64,000 nt of DNA from Collimonas sp. OK307 (lineage in GTDB: Bacteria; Pseudomonadota; Gammaproteobacteria; Burkholderiales; Burkholderiaceae_D): positions 36,213 through 100,212 of the forward strand of contig NZ_FOQI01000018.1 of assembly GCF_900113705.1 (NCBI RefSeq), read 5' to 3'. Both the position numbers and the translations under genes were made by a program. Shown here piece after piece: positions 16,405 through 29,002 of this stretch. The notes under the pieces are model-generated. The model searched no databases, was not told the origin of the DNA, and worked only from the letters and a program-made list of their open reading frames with translations. Numbering within the stretch: the first letter of the stretch is position 1; each line of letters opens with the position of its first letter.

Positions 16405-17706
16405 TTAGGCGGATTCTCGATTCAGCACGCGATGCATTTTTTCCGTATCGAGCGCGCCTTCCCATTTCGAAATGGCGATGGTCGCCACTGCGTTGCCGAT
16501 CAGGTTGGTCGGCGTCAGTCCTTCGGACAGAAGGCGGTGCACGCCGAGGATCAGCGCCACGCTGGCAACCGGGATGCCACCCACCGTCGACAGCGTCGCA
16601 GCCAGCACCACGAAAGCGGCGCCGGCGACACCGGCTGCTCCCTTCGAAGTCAGCAACAACACGGCCAGCAGTACCAATTGCTGGTACAGGTCCAGCGGCG
16701 TATTGGTGGCCTGCGCCAGGAACACGGTGACGGTAGCGAGATACAGGCAGGTACCGTCAAGGTTGAACGAGTAGCCAGTCGGGATGATCAGGCCCACGAC
16801 GCTGGGTTTACATCCCAGGTTTTCCAGCTTGATCAGTGTACGCGGCAGCACGACTTCGGATGAAGTGGTCGCCAGGCAGACCAGGATTTCCTCGCGCAGA
16901 TAACGCATCAGCTTGAAAAGGCTGAAACCGCACAAGCGCGACACCGGCCCCAGCACTCCAAAGATGAAAATCAGGCAGGTGACATAGAAACAGGCTAGCA
17001 AATTACCCAGCGACAGCAGCGCGCCGGCGCCGTATTTGCCGACGGTGAAGGCGATCGCGCCGAATGCTCCCAACGGCGCCGCCCACATCACGATGCCCAC
17101 CGCGCCGAACAACATCTTCGAGGCCACTTCCAGCACCTCGATCATTGGCTTACCGTAGTCGCCCAGCTTGATCAGCGCGCTGCCCAGGATCACAGAAACC
17201 AGTAACACCTGCAAAATCTGGCCCTCCGCCAGCGAGCCAACCAAGGTAGAGGGGATGATATTCATCAGAAAGGGAATCATGCCATGGTCATGCGGCTGCC
17301 CGACATAGCCCTTGATGCTGCTGGCGTCCAGCTGGGAGGCGTTGATGTTCATACCGGCACCCGGCTGCCACAGGTTGACTACTACCAGCGCCACAATCAG
17401 GGCCAGCGTGGTCATCACTTCGAAATAGATCAGGCCCTTGATGGCGACCCGGCCGACACGCGACATATCGTCCATCTTGGCGATGCCGAGAATCACGGTG
17501 CAGAAAATGATGGGAGCGATCAGCATGCGGATCAGCTTGATGAAACCGTCGCCCAGCGGTTGCAGGCTGGTACCCGCGTTCGGGTAGAAGTGACCGATTG
17601 AGATACCGAGCGCCATGGCGATCAGCACCTGTATCCAGAGCTGTTTGTACCAGCGGCGTGGGGCGGGCAGCACCGGAGCATCGGTGCTTGACGTGGTTAT
17701 TGCCAT
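16405..17706 (-). CDS. dctA: Dicarboxylate:cation symporter of the DctA/DAACS family
   Basis: A 433-residue inner-membrane transporter. An N-terminal helix contains LWIQVLIAMALGISIGHFYP, hairpin and helix segments follow, and the signature LATTSSEVVLPRTLIKLE near residue 276 and a PTGYSFNLDGT motif near residue 304 bind substrate and cations. The ATG at 17706 has AGGAGACAATAGCA upstream. DctA members import C4-dicarboxylates. The catabolic context and shared 47-bp block upstream suggest that this copy may carry PDC or a related tricarboxylic intermediate, which is inference. Confidence 0.88.
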   Translation of the reverse strand: MAITTSSTDAPVLPAPRRWYKQLWIQVLIAMALGISIGHFYPNAGTSLQPLGDGFIKLIRMLIAPIIFCTVILGIAKMDDMSRVGRVAIKGLIYFEVMTTLALIVALVVVNLWQPGAGMNINASQLDASSIKGYVGQPHDHGMIPFLMNIIPSTLVGSLAEGQILQVLLVSVILGSALIKLGDYGKPMIEVLEVASKMLFGAVGIVMWAAPLGAFGAIAFTVGKYGAGALLSLGNLLACFYVTCLIFIFGVLGPVSRLCGFSLFKLMRYLREEILVCLATTSSEVVLPRTLIKLENLGCKPSVVGLIIPTGYSFNLDGTCLYLATVTVFLAQATNTPLDLYQQLVLLAVLLLTSKGAAGVAGAAFVVLAATLSTVGGIPVASVALILGVHRLLSEGLTPTNLIGNAVATIAISKWEGALDTEKMHRVLNRESA

Positions 17707-18060
17707 TGCTATTGTCTCCTGATTTCTTCGGGCTGCGGCAGACAGGCTGCTACAGGGGCGCTCTACGGATGAAGCGTGACGGGCTGCATGCGCGGGTGCG
17801 GATCGCTGCTGGCTCCGATGGTGGCTGATTAAAATGCAAGTCACCGGATTTCATTCTGGCATAGCCCCGGAAACATACAATACCAATATCTCACTAGCTG
17901 TTATGCGCATATTGAATAACGGAGTGACTTCGGAGTTGTCCCTGCCGTGGAAGCCGATAGTTGGGCAGCGGGTTGGCCGGTGATGACTGCGACAGTGCGA
18001 GGTGATGGCGCGTCCTGGGAGCTAGGACAGTAGCGCGGATCTTCAATCACCTGAACACCA
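17707..18060. other. Intergenic region upstream of dctA
   Basis: A 354-bp spacer between dctA and the IS3 remnant. The part nearest dctA holds its promoter and the 47-bp block at 17876-17922. The part from about 17930 to 18060 is GC-richer and may be debris joined to the decayed IS; I see no gene in it. Confidence 0.4.
17876..17922. promoter_or_regulatory. 47-bp regulatory block, copy 2 (upstream of dctA)
   Basis: This is the gapless counterpart of 14275-14321, sharing TACAAT, CTA, ATGCG and AACGG at identical spacing. The core here is the palindrome ATGCGCAT at 17903-17910. It sits about 170 bp upstream of the dctA start. Confidence 0.55.
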
Positions 18061-18339
18061 TTAACTGAGATTGAATTCCCCTATTTCACTATCGATTGAT
18101 TCACAAAAGCGGGGCCGCATCACTTTGGCAACATGCTGCGTATAATCAGGAAATACGTCATGAATGTCGTCAATCAACGCAATCAGAGCAAGGTCGTCGA
18201 TCTGTTTCTTTGTCTCGCCTGATCGATAGTAGTAAGTGCTACGCGGCAAATTGATCATTTGGCATCCCCGTCGAATGGAGCAGGCTTCGGGCCGCTGATG
18301 ATCGATGAGTTCTCGCTGTCGCTGACGAGTCGTAGCCAA
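18061..18339 (-). pseudogene. IS3-family OrfB, N-terminal fragment
   Basis: About 92 residues, beginning at a TTG. It carries the typical OrfB N-terminal stretch RRGCQMINLPRSTYYYRS. Similarity fades after VFPDY at about residue 66, and the integrase core with the DDE triad is absent. It is in the -1 frame relative to OrfA, as expected. The product is non-functional alone. Confidence 0.7.
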
Positions 18340-18617
18340 GGTGTTTTTTTAAGGAGATCAAGCTCCATGATGAGCAGGCCGACTTTGCGCTCCAAGGCCG
18401 CAATCTGTGCTTCGTACTCTGCAACTGTCGAAGCGGCGGCATCCTCTTTATCCAGTTCACCGCGATCAAACTGCGTCAGCCACATCTGCACGAGGTTGGC
18501 TGACAGGTTAGAGGTCTTGAGCGCCTCACGGCGCCCAAGTTTTCCAGTGCGAATATCCGTGCAAAGCTGGATTTTAAATTGCGGGCTATGCCGCCGATAA
18601 TGTCCTCTTGCTGACAT
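18255..18617 (-). CDS. IS3-family transposase OrfA
   Basis: A 120-residue OrfA. It has a DNA-binding HTH region (RRHSPQFKIQLCTDIRTGKL, residues about 6-25, and LSANLVQMWLTQF) and a leucine-zipper-like coiled coil near residues 65-90 (EAQIAALERKVGLLIMELDL). The start at 18617 gives the usual MSARGHYRRHSPQF. The reading frame is intact, but the partner OrfB is truncated, so it could at most bind IS ends. Confidence 0.7.
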   Translation of the reverse strand: MSARGHYRRHSPQFKIQLCTDIRTGKLGRREALKTSNLSANLVQMWLTQFDRGELDKEDAAASTVAEYEAQIAALERKVGLLIMELDLLKKTPWLRLVSDSENSSIISGPKPAPFDGDAK

Positions 18618-18738
18618 GGTGTCGCTCCTCCTGAGAGGGCTCGACAAGCGTATCACTTCCTCCCATAGCCTTGGTCCAGCCCGAGGGGTTCACTCCAATC
18701 TGGTGTCAATTTTCGATGCAAATTAACATACCAGCCGC

Positions 18739-18951
18739 ATGAAGACACAAATATGCGAATTGAGAGCAGGAAAATCTCTGATCACGACAGCAAAGCTTAT
18801 CGATGGAAGCATCGTCGACGGTCTACTTTTGGATCGATCGGATAAATTTACCGCCATCATGGATGTCAAGGCAGTGCACGTTTTAACTGCCGGGGAAAAA
18901 CAGCAGCTGCTTTATTCCACACAAATACCAAAAATCAAATGCCCTGCGTGA
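18739..18951 (+). CDS. Small hypothetical protein
   Basis: A 70-residue open frame between the IS3 remnant and a LysR gene. The predicted protein (MKTQICELRAGKSL at its start) has an even mix of charged and beta-prone residues and no known motif. There is no strong ribosome site upstream, so it may be a short real gene or chance. Confidence 0.35.
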   Translation: MKTQICELRAGKSLITTAKLIDGSIVDGLLLDRSDKFTAIMDVKAVHVLTAGEKQQLLYSTQIPKIKCPA

Positions 18952-18971
18952 CCTGTCATCTTAAGTTTGGA

Positions 18972-19862
18972 TCAGCGCGACTTTGGAAGTCGCAAGGCAT
19001 CGACAACAAGTGACAGCGCTGATGAGGAGCGACGACTTGCATAGTAGAGGTGATATCCGGGAAAGGTGATCTCCCACTCATCGAGAGTCGTCACGAGCCG
19101 CCCTGCTGCGATATGCTCACGGACCATATCTTCCGGCAGCCAGGCCAGCCCATTCCCGGCCACTGCGGCATCGGCCATTAAGTCGCTCCGATTAAACATG
19201 AGGCGACCCTCGACATTGGCGGTAGTGATTCGCTCGCCATGCTTGAATTCCCAGGCCAGCAAACCACCGTATGTCGGTAGACGCAAACCGATACAGTCGT
19301 GCTCGCTCAGTTCCTGCGGCGTCTGCGGCGGCGAATTGCGTTTGAAATAAGCAGGGCTTCCCACGACAACCATGCGCATGTCCGGCGCAATGCGCAACGC
19401 AATCATGTTTTTGGCAACGTCGCCGCCAAGGCGGATGCCAATGTCGAAGCGCTCCGCCACGATATCGACAAATCGGTTGTCACTGCTGATCTCAATCTTG
19501 ATTTCGGGATAGTTTGGCAACCACGGCAAAAGTCTCGGCCAAACGATTGACCGTACCGCGTGTTCGGTCGCAGTGATGCGAACAGTGCCAACTGGCTTGC
19601 CTCGCATGTTGCCGAGGACTGCTAGTTCCGCTTCGATCTCGGCCAGCCGGGGTTCGACAATTCGGAACAACTGCTCGCCCGCCTCCGTAGGTGCAACGCT
19701 TCGCGTCGTGCGGTTGAGCAGCTTTAGATCAAGCCTGTGCTCCAGTGATCGGACTGTTTGGCTGAGAGCGGACTGTGTGACACCGATCTGAGCGGCTGCG
19801 CGGGTAAAGCTCCTCGCTCGCACCACGGCCGCAAAGGCTGCAAGGTCGTCGAAAACCGCCAT
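18972..19862 (-). CDS. LysR-type transcriptional regulator
   Basis: A 296-residue LysR protein. The HTH (residues 1-60) includes RSFTRAAAQIGVTQSALSQT, the LDLKLLNRTTRSVAPTEAG segment follows, and the effector domain resembles the CrgA/DmlR branch. It starts 101 bp from, and is divergent to, the aldo/keto reductase operon, the classic layout for control of that operon. Two copies of ATTGAATGTC in the spacer are candidate binding sites. Its inducer is likely a reactive aldehyde, quinone or oxidant, judging only from the target genes. Confidence 0.92.
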   Translation of the reverse strand: MAVFDDLAAFAAVVRARSFTRAAAQIGVTQSALSQTVRSLEHRLDLKLLNRTTRSVAPTEAGEQLFRIVEPRLAEIEAELAVLGNMRGKPVGTVRITATEHAVRSIVWPRLLPWLPNYPEIKIEISSDNRFVDIVAERFDIGIRLGGDVAKNMIALRIAPDMRMVVVGSPAYFKRNSPPQTPQELSEHDCIGLRLPTYGGLLAWEFKHGERITTANVEGRLMFNRSDLMADAAVAGNGLAWLPEDMVREHIAAGRLVTTLDEWEITFPGYHLYYASRRSSSALSLVVDALRLPKSR

Positions 19863-19880
19863 TGATTAGATCTCCTAATA

Positions 19881-19917
19881 ATTGAATGTCGTTTTAGCAG
19901 TCTAGTCATTGAATGTC
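19881..19917. promoter_or_regulatory. Direct repeats ATTGAATGTC in LysR/AKR divergent promoter
   Basis: Two exact copies of ATTGAATGTC, at 19881-19890 and 19908-19917, are 27 bp apart in the 101-bp divergent spacer. The spacing suits two LysR dimers on one face of DNA. The site role is predicted. Confidence 0.5.
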
Positions 19918-19933
19918 AACTGGCCTAACCTAG

Positions 19934-20956
<1,023 letters not shown>

Positions 20957-20965
20957 GAGGCAGAA

Positions 20966-21547
20966 ATGACCCGCGTTCTTATCCTCGGTGCAAACGGTCA
21001 GGTCGCTCGCCACGCGACCGCGTGCTTTCTTGAAAACACAGATGTAGATCTGACGTTGTATCTGCGCCATACGAGCCGGTTAAAGAATCCAGATCCAAAG
21101 CGAGCAACCATCGTCGAGGGTAATGTCCTCGACCGCGCAGCCTTGATCGACGCGATGAAAGGTCAGGATGTGGTCTTCGCCAGCCTGGCCGGTGAAATGG
21201 CTGAGCAGGCTCAGAAGATCGTGGCTGCGATGAAGGAAGCGAGCCTGAAACGGCTGATCTTCATTAGTTCAATGGGCATCTACGGCGAAGTGCCAGGCGA
21301 AAAATACCGCAGCGTACTGGACCCATACCGTGACTCGGCCGCCATCATCGAGGCTTCAAGCCTCGACTATACGATCCTGCGTCCTGGGTGGTTTACAAAT
21401 AACCCGAAGGTGAGCTACCAAATCACGCAGAAGGGCGAACCATTTCACGGACATGACATATCGTTGAACAGTCTGTCGGATCTGATCGTCAAACTAGCTC
21501 TCGATCCAACGCTGCACGTCCGCAGCAGCATCGGTGTAAGTCAGTGA
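20966..21547 (+). CDS. NmrA/SDR-like NAD(P)H-binding protein
   Basis: A 193-residue atypical short-chain dehydrogenase. The N-terminal Rossmann motif is LILGANGQVARHA. The central LIFISSMGIYGEVPG replaces the canonical YxxxK active site, and SLDYTILRPGWFTN near residue 132 is typical of NAD(P)H-binding (NmrA-like) proteins. These proteins act as quinone or flavin reductases or redox sensors. AGGAGG precedes the ATG, and it follows the first reductase gene by 9 bp in the same operon. Confidence 0.85.
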   Translation: MTRVLILGANGQVARHATACFLENTDVDLTLYLRHTSRLKNPDPKRATIVEGNVLDRAALIDAMKGQDVVFASLAGEMAEQAQKIVAAMKEASLKRLIFISSMGIYGEVPGEKYRSVLDPYRDSAAIIEASSLDYTILRPGWFTNNPKVSYQITQKGEPFHGHDISLNSLSDLIVKLALDPTLHVRSSIGVSQ

Positions 21548-21579
21548 CAAACAACTTCATCGCGTCATCAAAGGAGTGA

Positions 21580-22566
<987 letters not shown>

Positions 22567-22614
22567 ATACGTCGCACGGAAAGACTTTACCCAACAGCAA
22601 GAAGGAAACTTATC

Positions 22615-23442
22615 ATGGCGAATGTCATTGTTGTTATCGGAGCCGGATCGATCGGACAGGCTATCGCACGCCGCGTCAGTGCCGGCAAGCATGTGCTGCT
22701 CGCAGACCTAAGTAAGGAGAACGCGGACGCTGCCGCAAAGACTCTTACCGACGCCGGCTTCGAGGTGACGACGGCCGTCGTGGATGTGTCGTCACGCGCA
22801 TCGGTCCATGGCCTTGCTCAGACCGCTACAGCACTCGGAAGCGTGACCGGCTTGATCCATGCCGCTGGCGTCTCGCCGTCGCAGGCCTCACCGGCTACGA
22901 TCCTTAAGGTCGACCTGTACGGCACCGCCCTTGTGCTGGAAGAATTCGGCAATGTTATAGCGGACGGTGGCGCTGGCGTCGTGATCGCCTCGCAATCCGG
23001 GCACCGTTTGCCCGGCCTGAGCAATGAGGAGAACGCCGCTCTCGCAACTAGCCCGGTGGAAGACTTGCTGGCTCTGCCGATGCTGCAGCCTGACCAGGTC
23101 AAGGACTCGCTGCATGCCTACCAGCTCTCGAAACGCGGAAATTCTCTGCGGGTCATGGCCGAAGCTGTTCGATGGGGTAAACGCGGCGCGCGCATCAACG
23201 CGATCAGCCCGGGGATCATCTTCACGCCCCTTGCAAGGGACGAGCTGAGCGGTCCGCGCGGTGAAGGCTACCGTCGCATGATCGATCTGTCGCCCGCCAA
23301 ACGCGGCGGCACCCCGGACGAGGTCGGGGTTGTCGGCGCACTGCTAATGGGGGCGGATGGCGGGTTCATCACGGGCAGCGACTTCCTTATGGACGGCGGT
23401 GTGACGGCATCTTATTGGTATGGAGAACTTGCTCCGAAGTGA
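22615..23442 (+). CDS. SDR family oxidoreductase
   Basis: A 275-residue classical short-chain dehydrogenase. The cofactor motif is [15 protein letters not shown] near residue 5, and the catalytic YQLSK (Tyr and Lys) lies near residues 166-170. The C-terminus ([15 protein letters not shown]) is typical of SDR enzymes that act on small alcohols or ketones. There is an unusual insertion around residues 130-160. It lies within the operon, so it is presumably co-expressed with the reductases. Confidence 0.88.
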   Translation: MANVIVVIGAGSIGQAIARRVSAGKHVLLADLSKENADAAAKTLTDAGFEVTTAVVDVSSRASVHGLAQTATALGSVTGLIHAAGVSPSQASPATILKVDLYGTALVLEEFGNVIADGGAGVVIASQSGHRLPGLSNEENAALATSPVEDLLALPMLQPDQVKDSLHAYQLSKRGNSLRVMAEAVRWGKRGARINAISPGIIFTPLARDELSGPRGEGYRRMIDLSPAKRGGTPDEVGVVGALLMGADGGFITGSDFLMDGGVTASYWYGELAPK

Positions 23443-23516
23443 CCGGCAAATATGTCGGCGTTACGCGTCACACCCGAAAAACTGGAACCCGCAATCAATC
23501 TCAAAGGAGACTTCTT

Positions 23517-23942
23517 ATGCAGCTCAAACGTCCAGGCTCACAGCCGTCGGCCAAAGGCCCCGAGGAATACTTCACCGGGAACGTCCGCGTCGACATGCTC
23601 AACGTCGCCCCCGCGCCCTCACGCGTATCATGCGCGAGCGTCACGTTCGAACCTGGTGCCCGCTCTGCGTGGCACACGCATCCTCTTGGACAGACGCTGA
23701 TCGTCACGGCAGGGTGCGGATGGACTCAGTGTGAAGATGAACCGATCGTTGAAATCAGAGCCGGCGACGTAATCTGGTGCCCTCCCGGTCATAAGCACTG
23801 GCACGGTGCCACGCCCACGACTGCGATGACTCATATCGCAGTCCAGGAGGCGCTTGATGGAAAAAACGTCAACTGGATGGAAAAGGTCACCGATGCGGAA
23901 TACCTTGCAGGCGCGACCACGCCGGAAAAGGACATCGAGTGA
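23517..23942 (+). CDS. Cupin domain protein
   Basis: A 141-residue single-domain cupin. The metal-binding motifs are [10 protein letters not shown] (residues about 49-58) and [15 protein letters not shown] (about 83-97), giving the usual three-His/one-Glu-type site. The start at 23517 has an AAAGGAGAC ribosome site; the longer frame to 23415 would overlap the SDR gene. Small cupins like this occur in redox operons with aldo/keto reductases, often annotated as quercetin dioxygenase-like or carboxymuconolactone-linked. The exact role is unknown. Confidence 0.85.
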   Translation: MQLKRPGSQPSAKGPEEYFTGNVRVDMLNVAPAPSRVSCASVTFEPGARSAWHTHPLGQTLIVTAGCGWTQCEDEPIVEIRAGDVIWCPPGHKHWHGATPTTAMTHIAVQEALDGKNVNWMEKVTDAEYLAGATTPEKDIE

Positions 23943-23995
23943 TTCTCGCCATCCCGCTGCATTAGAGCAGCATGGAACAAGTCTGCCGACCATGA

Positions 23996-24925
<930 letters not shown>

Positions 24926-24962
24926 AGCATACAGAACAGAACACAAACAGGAGGAGCCAGTC

Positions 24963-26120
<1,158 letters not shown>

Positions 26121-26312
26121 CGCCGTGGCATCGCTGTGCGCCCCACAGCCCGGAGGGCATCGATGCGGATCGCGGACGGCCGAGCTTTCCGGGGGTGTAG
26201 TTGTCCCCTATCGCGGCATTTTTTTCACTTGCCTCGCCCGCTGTTAGAGTGTCGTGGGCAGGATGGAGAGGGCCTCACCAGTAAAGCAAACCGGTCAAGG
26301 AGGACTGCAGCC

Positions 26313-27878
26313 ATGGAAATTTTTGAATGGATCATCGCTTTGTTGCTGGGTGCGGCACTGCTCGCGGTCCTGGCACAAAAATTAGGCGCTCCCTATCCGA
26401 CTTTTTTGGCGCTCGGAGGCGTTTTGCTGGCATTCATTCCTGGTAGTCCGAACTGGACGCTGGACCCGCATCTTGCCCTGACGCTGTTCGTCGCGCCGGT
26501 GCTTCTTGATGCTGCCTATGACACTTCACTGCGTGACCTTCGTGCGAACTGGCGGCCCGTCGCCGGCCTGGTCATTGCGGCAGTCGGAACCACAGTGATT
26601 GCGGTTGCAATTGCGGCCAAATGGCTCATACCCGGGATGCCGTGGCCGATCGCTATTGCCCTCGGCGCCATCGTTGCGCCGCCAGACGCGGCAGCGGCAA
26701 CGGCGGTGATGCGTCAGGTCAAGCTGCCGCACCGGCTTCTGAAGATCCTCGAAGGCGAAAGCCTGCTCAATGATGCGAGCGCTCTTCTCGTGTATCGCCT
26801 TGCGATCATGAGTGCGATAACAGGAACTTTCGGGGTAAGCAGTTTTGCGCCCGTGTTCCTGTTGACCGTCTTTGGCAGTCTTGCCACAGGCATCGCCTGC
26901 GCTTTTGCCATCCGCCCTTTAATCAGTTTCGTGCGGGACGTGCCGATCTCTGTGATTTTGCAGTTTGCATGCACCTTCGGCGTCTGGATCGCGGCGGAAG
27001 CTATTGGCCTCTCCGGCATCCTGACCCTGGTTGCCTTTGCGATGACGATGGCACGACACATCGGGCCGAATCTCCCGGCACGCATGCGAATCCCAGTCTT
27101 TGCGATATGGGAGACGGTCGTCTTCGTCTTGAACGCTTTTGCCTTTGTGCTGATCGGCTTGCAGCTACGGCCCATCTGGGAGCGGCTGGAGGGAGGCGGC
27201 GCGCGTATAGATGTGCTGTTGACAGCCGGGGTTGTTCTGATCGTCACGATTTCGGCGCGGTTTGCTTGGGTCATAACTTACACCGCTCTCAAAAGACGGT
27301 TATACGACCGCGCCAGTACCAACGAAAGTGTCAAGCCAACTTTTGGAAGCGGCGTCGTCGTATCGTGGGCTGGCATGCGCGGCATCGTCACACTCGCCGC
27401 AGCCTTTGCGATTCCGGAGACATTGCCGAACGGCATGCCTTTCCCGTACCGCGATCTGATCCTGATGTGCGCATTTGCAGTTGTGCTTGGCACCTTGGTG
27501 CTGCAGGGTCTTACCATCAAGCTACTGATTCGACGACTTGGCCTCACCGATGACAATCCCGTAACGCGCGAAGTCCGTTTTGGCCGGGCGCGTGCTTACC
27601 AAGCCGTGCTTGATTCCCTGAAGGACAACGATTCTCTTCCTGCAAAACTGCTGAGCAAGGAATACGCCGCATTGCTCGATCTTAACACTGGGAACACGTT
27701 AGATGCACCGGTTGATGACGTTCCGGGCGGCCCGCTGAGGCGCGGCGCTATTATGCTTGCGCGCCAGGAGACGACCGAGCTGCGCCGCACCGATATTATA
27801 GGCGACGACGCTTACCGCATCTTGATCAGGGAGCTTGACTGGGCCGAACTGAGCGCGGGCGGCGACCGCGAAATTTGA
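26313..27878 (+). CDS. Na+/H+ antiporter of the CPA1 family
   Basis: A 521-residue inner-membrane protein with about 12 transmembrane helices and a hydrophilic C-terminal tail from about residue 400. The membrane core contains APPDAAAATAVM and LEGESLLNDASALLVYRL near residues 115-165, with the conserved ND pair of cation/proton antiporters, and GMRGIVTLAAAFAIP near residue 353. The ATG at 26313 is preceded by AAGGAGG. It exchanges Na+ or K+ for H+. It follows the reductase operon by 192 bp and may be separately transcribed. Confidence 0.88.
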   Translation: MEIFEWIIALLLGAALLAVLAQKLGAPYPTFLALGGVLLAFIPGSPNWTLDPHLALTLFVAPVLLDAAYDTSLRDLRANWRPVAGLVIAAVGTTVIAVAIAAKWLIPGMPWPIAIALGAIVAPPDAAAATAVMRQVKLPHRLLKILEGESLLNDASALLVYRLAIMSAITGTFGVSSFAPVFLLTVFGSLATGIACAFAIRPLISFVRDVPISVILQFACTFGVWIAAEAIGLSGILTLVAFAMTMARHIGPNLPARMRIPVFAIWETVVFVLNAFAFVLIGLQLRPIWERLEGGGARIDVLLTAGVVLIVTISARFAWVITYTALKRRLYDRASTNESVKPTFGSGVVVSWAGMRGIVTLAAAFAIPETLPNGMPFPYRDLILMCAFAVVLGTLVLQGLTIKLLIRRLGLTDDNPVTREVRFGRARAYQAVLDSLKDNDSLPAKLLSKEYAALLDLNTGNTLDAPVDDVPGGPLRRGAIMLARQETTELRRTDIIGDDAYRILIRELDWAELSAGGDREI

Positions 27879-28002
27879 AGTTGGAGCTACGTTCTAGCTG
27901 GTGCTGCCCCTTTTAGGCTCAACCGGCTTGCTGAAAAGCTTGCTGGCCGGCGCCAGCGCGATTGCGAATAGACAGCAGCCAGAACACGCTAAAAATACAC
28001 AG

Positions 28003-28242
28003 TCTCCATGGGATGCGGATTTTCTATACTTCATGGTGCGCGAGCCTTTTCCCTGCAAGACATCCGCAGCGTCGCTGATGTCCGGCAAGATCACCCAGCA
28101 TTCTCAGCCGTGTATGACATCGCTGATGCCGGAGAACCGCGTGATTTTCAGCGATGGGATTGAAACTGATTACATCGAGTTCAATTCTGGAATCGTTGCA
28201 GAACTCGGCATTGCTAAGAAAAATGGGCATTTGATAGTCTGA
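28003..28242 (+). pseudogene. C-terminal fragment resembling an NAD kinase-like protein
   Basis: About 80 residues at the end of a frame open from 27901. The stretch VIFSDGIETDYIEFNSG with FYFMVREPF-like sequence upstream resembles the C-terminal part of ATP-NAD kinase-like proteins as I remember them. The catalytic GGDGT region is absent, and no complete gene precedes it. I treat it as a decayed fragment at the edge of the mobile zone. The family call is tentative. Confidence 0.35.
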
Positions 28243-29002
28243 TACTTGTCCTGTCACCCTGCCGGCTTACCCTGGTAAAGCCGCGTCCACAAAGGGCTCG
28301 ACAGACTATGTTGTCCGCTCTGACTGAAAAATTAAAAATCGAGGTTGTTCCGACAGACTTTGCCGTCAATCTCTTGATTTTTCTTTTCCATAAAAATCAG
28401 ATACTTACGAAATGAGCTCCTGACTGACTTTATTGTTCGCTTTCATCTTTTTTCCTTACAATTAAAGTCGAAAACAGGTCATTAAAGTCGAAAACAAGAC
28501 AATAAAGTCGAAAACGTCGATACGCGCATTTTGGCGACGGATATCTCGCTGCATCTGTGAGGTGGTGACTGGTTCCAATACGACGTTATGTCGTGGATAG
28601 ATACGCGCCATTCATAGCAAAGCTTGCTATCTGTCAGCAGTAGCCGGTCGAGAAATACCGACAAAGGTCTGCTCCAGACTACTTGCGATCACGGGGCTTC
28701 GATGGAACTTCAAACAGTTCTCTAAAGGCGTTCTTCCTCTATGTTGGAGCGAATAGCGACTTAGACGAGTAGACCGGTCGGGGTCAGAAATTTCTCAACG
28801 AACGGCTGGTTTTCATAAACCTAGCAAGCGGCTCACGCCCCTTCGGCGACATTCGCTGCCCGGATCGAGCCGGATCGAGTCGCCACAAAGCCGCCGCTCG
28901 GACCCATGCAAAGCCACTCGAAGGAGCCCCGCACTGCTCGGCGCGATGTTCAGCATGGCTGGCCTTCGCACCTTCGAGAGGCTCAAGGGCGTCGCGAAGT
29001 GA
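28243..29002. other. Gene-poor mobile-DNA zone left of the TIR gene
   Basis: About 760 bp without a supported gene. It contains the 20-bp-period transposon end repeats at 28461-28515 and AT-rich flanks (28300-28460), then sequence of no evident coding potential up to the TIR gene stop. Confidence 0.5.
28461..28515. repeat. Transposon end repeats, left cluster (three 20-bp units)
   Basis: Three tandem copies of ATTAAAGTCGAAAACA (the last starts AATAAAG and ends AAAAC), each followed by a 4-bp spacer (GGTC, AGAC), give a 20-bp period. The segment CCTTACAATTAAAG at the left matches, in inverted order, the end at 30904-30926. Multiple end repeats are typical of IS21-like or Tn7/Tn552-like elements. 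No transposase gene accompanies them. Confidence 0.6.

Larger units (their letters stand above)
18061..18660 (-). mobile_element. Decayed IS3-family insertion sequence
   Basis: Remains of an IS3-family element: a complete-looking OrfA and only the first part of OrfB. The A7 run on the minus strand at about 18343-18350, at the end of OrfA, is the usual -1 frameshift signal for making the OrfAB transposase. The catalytic DDE domain is missing, so the element cannot move by itself. Exact ends are not clear. Confidence 0.7.
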
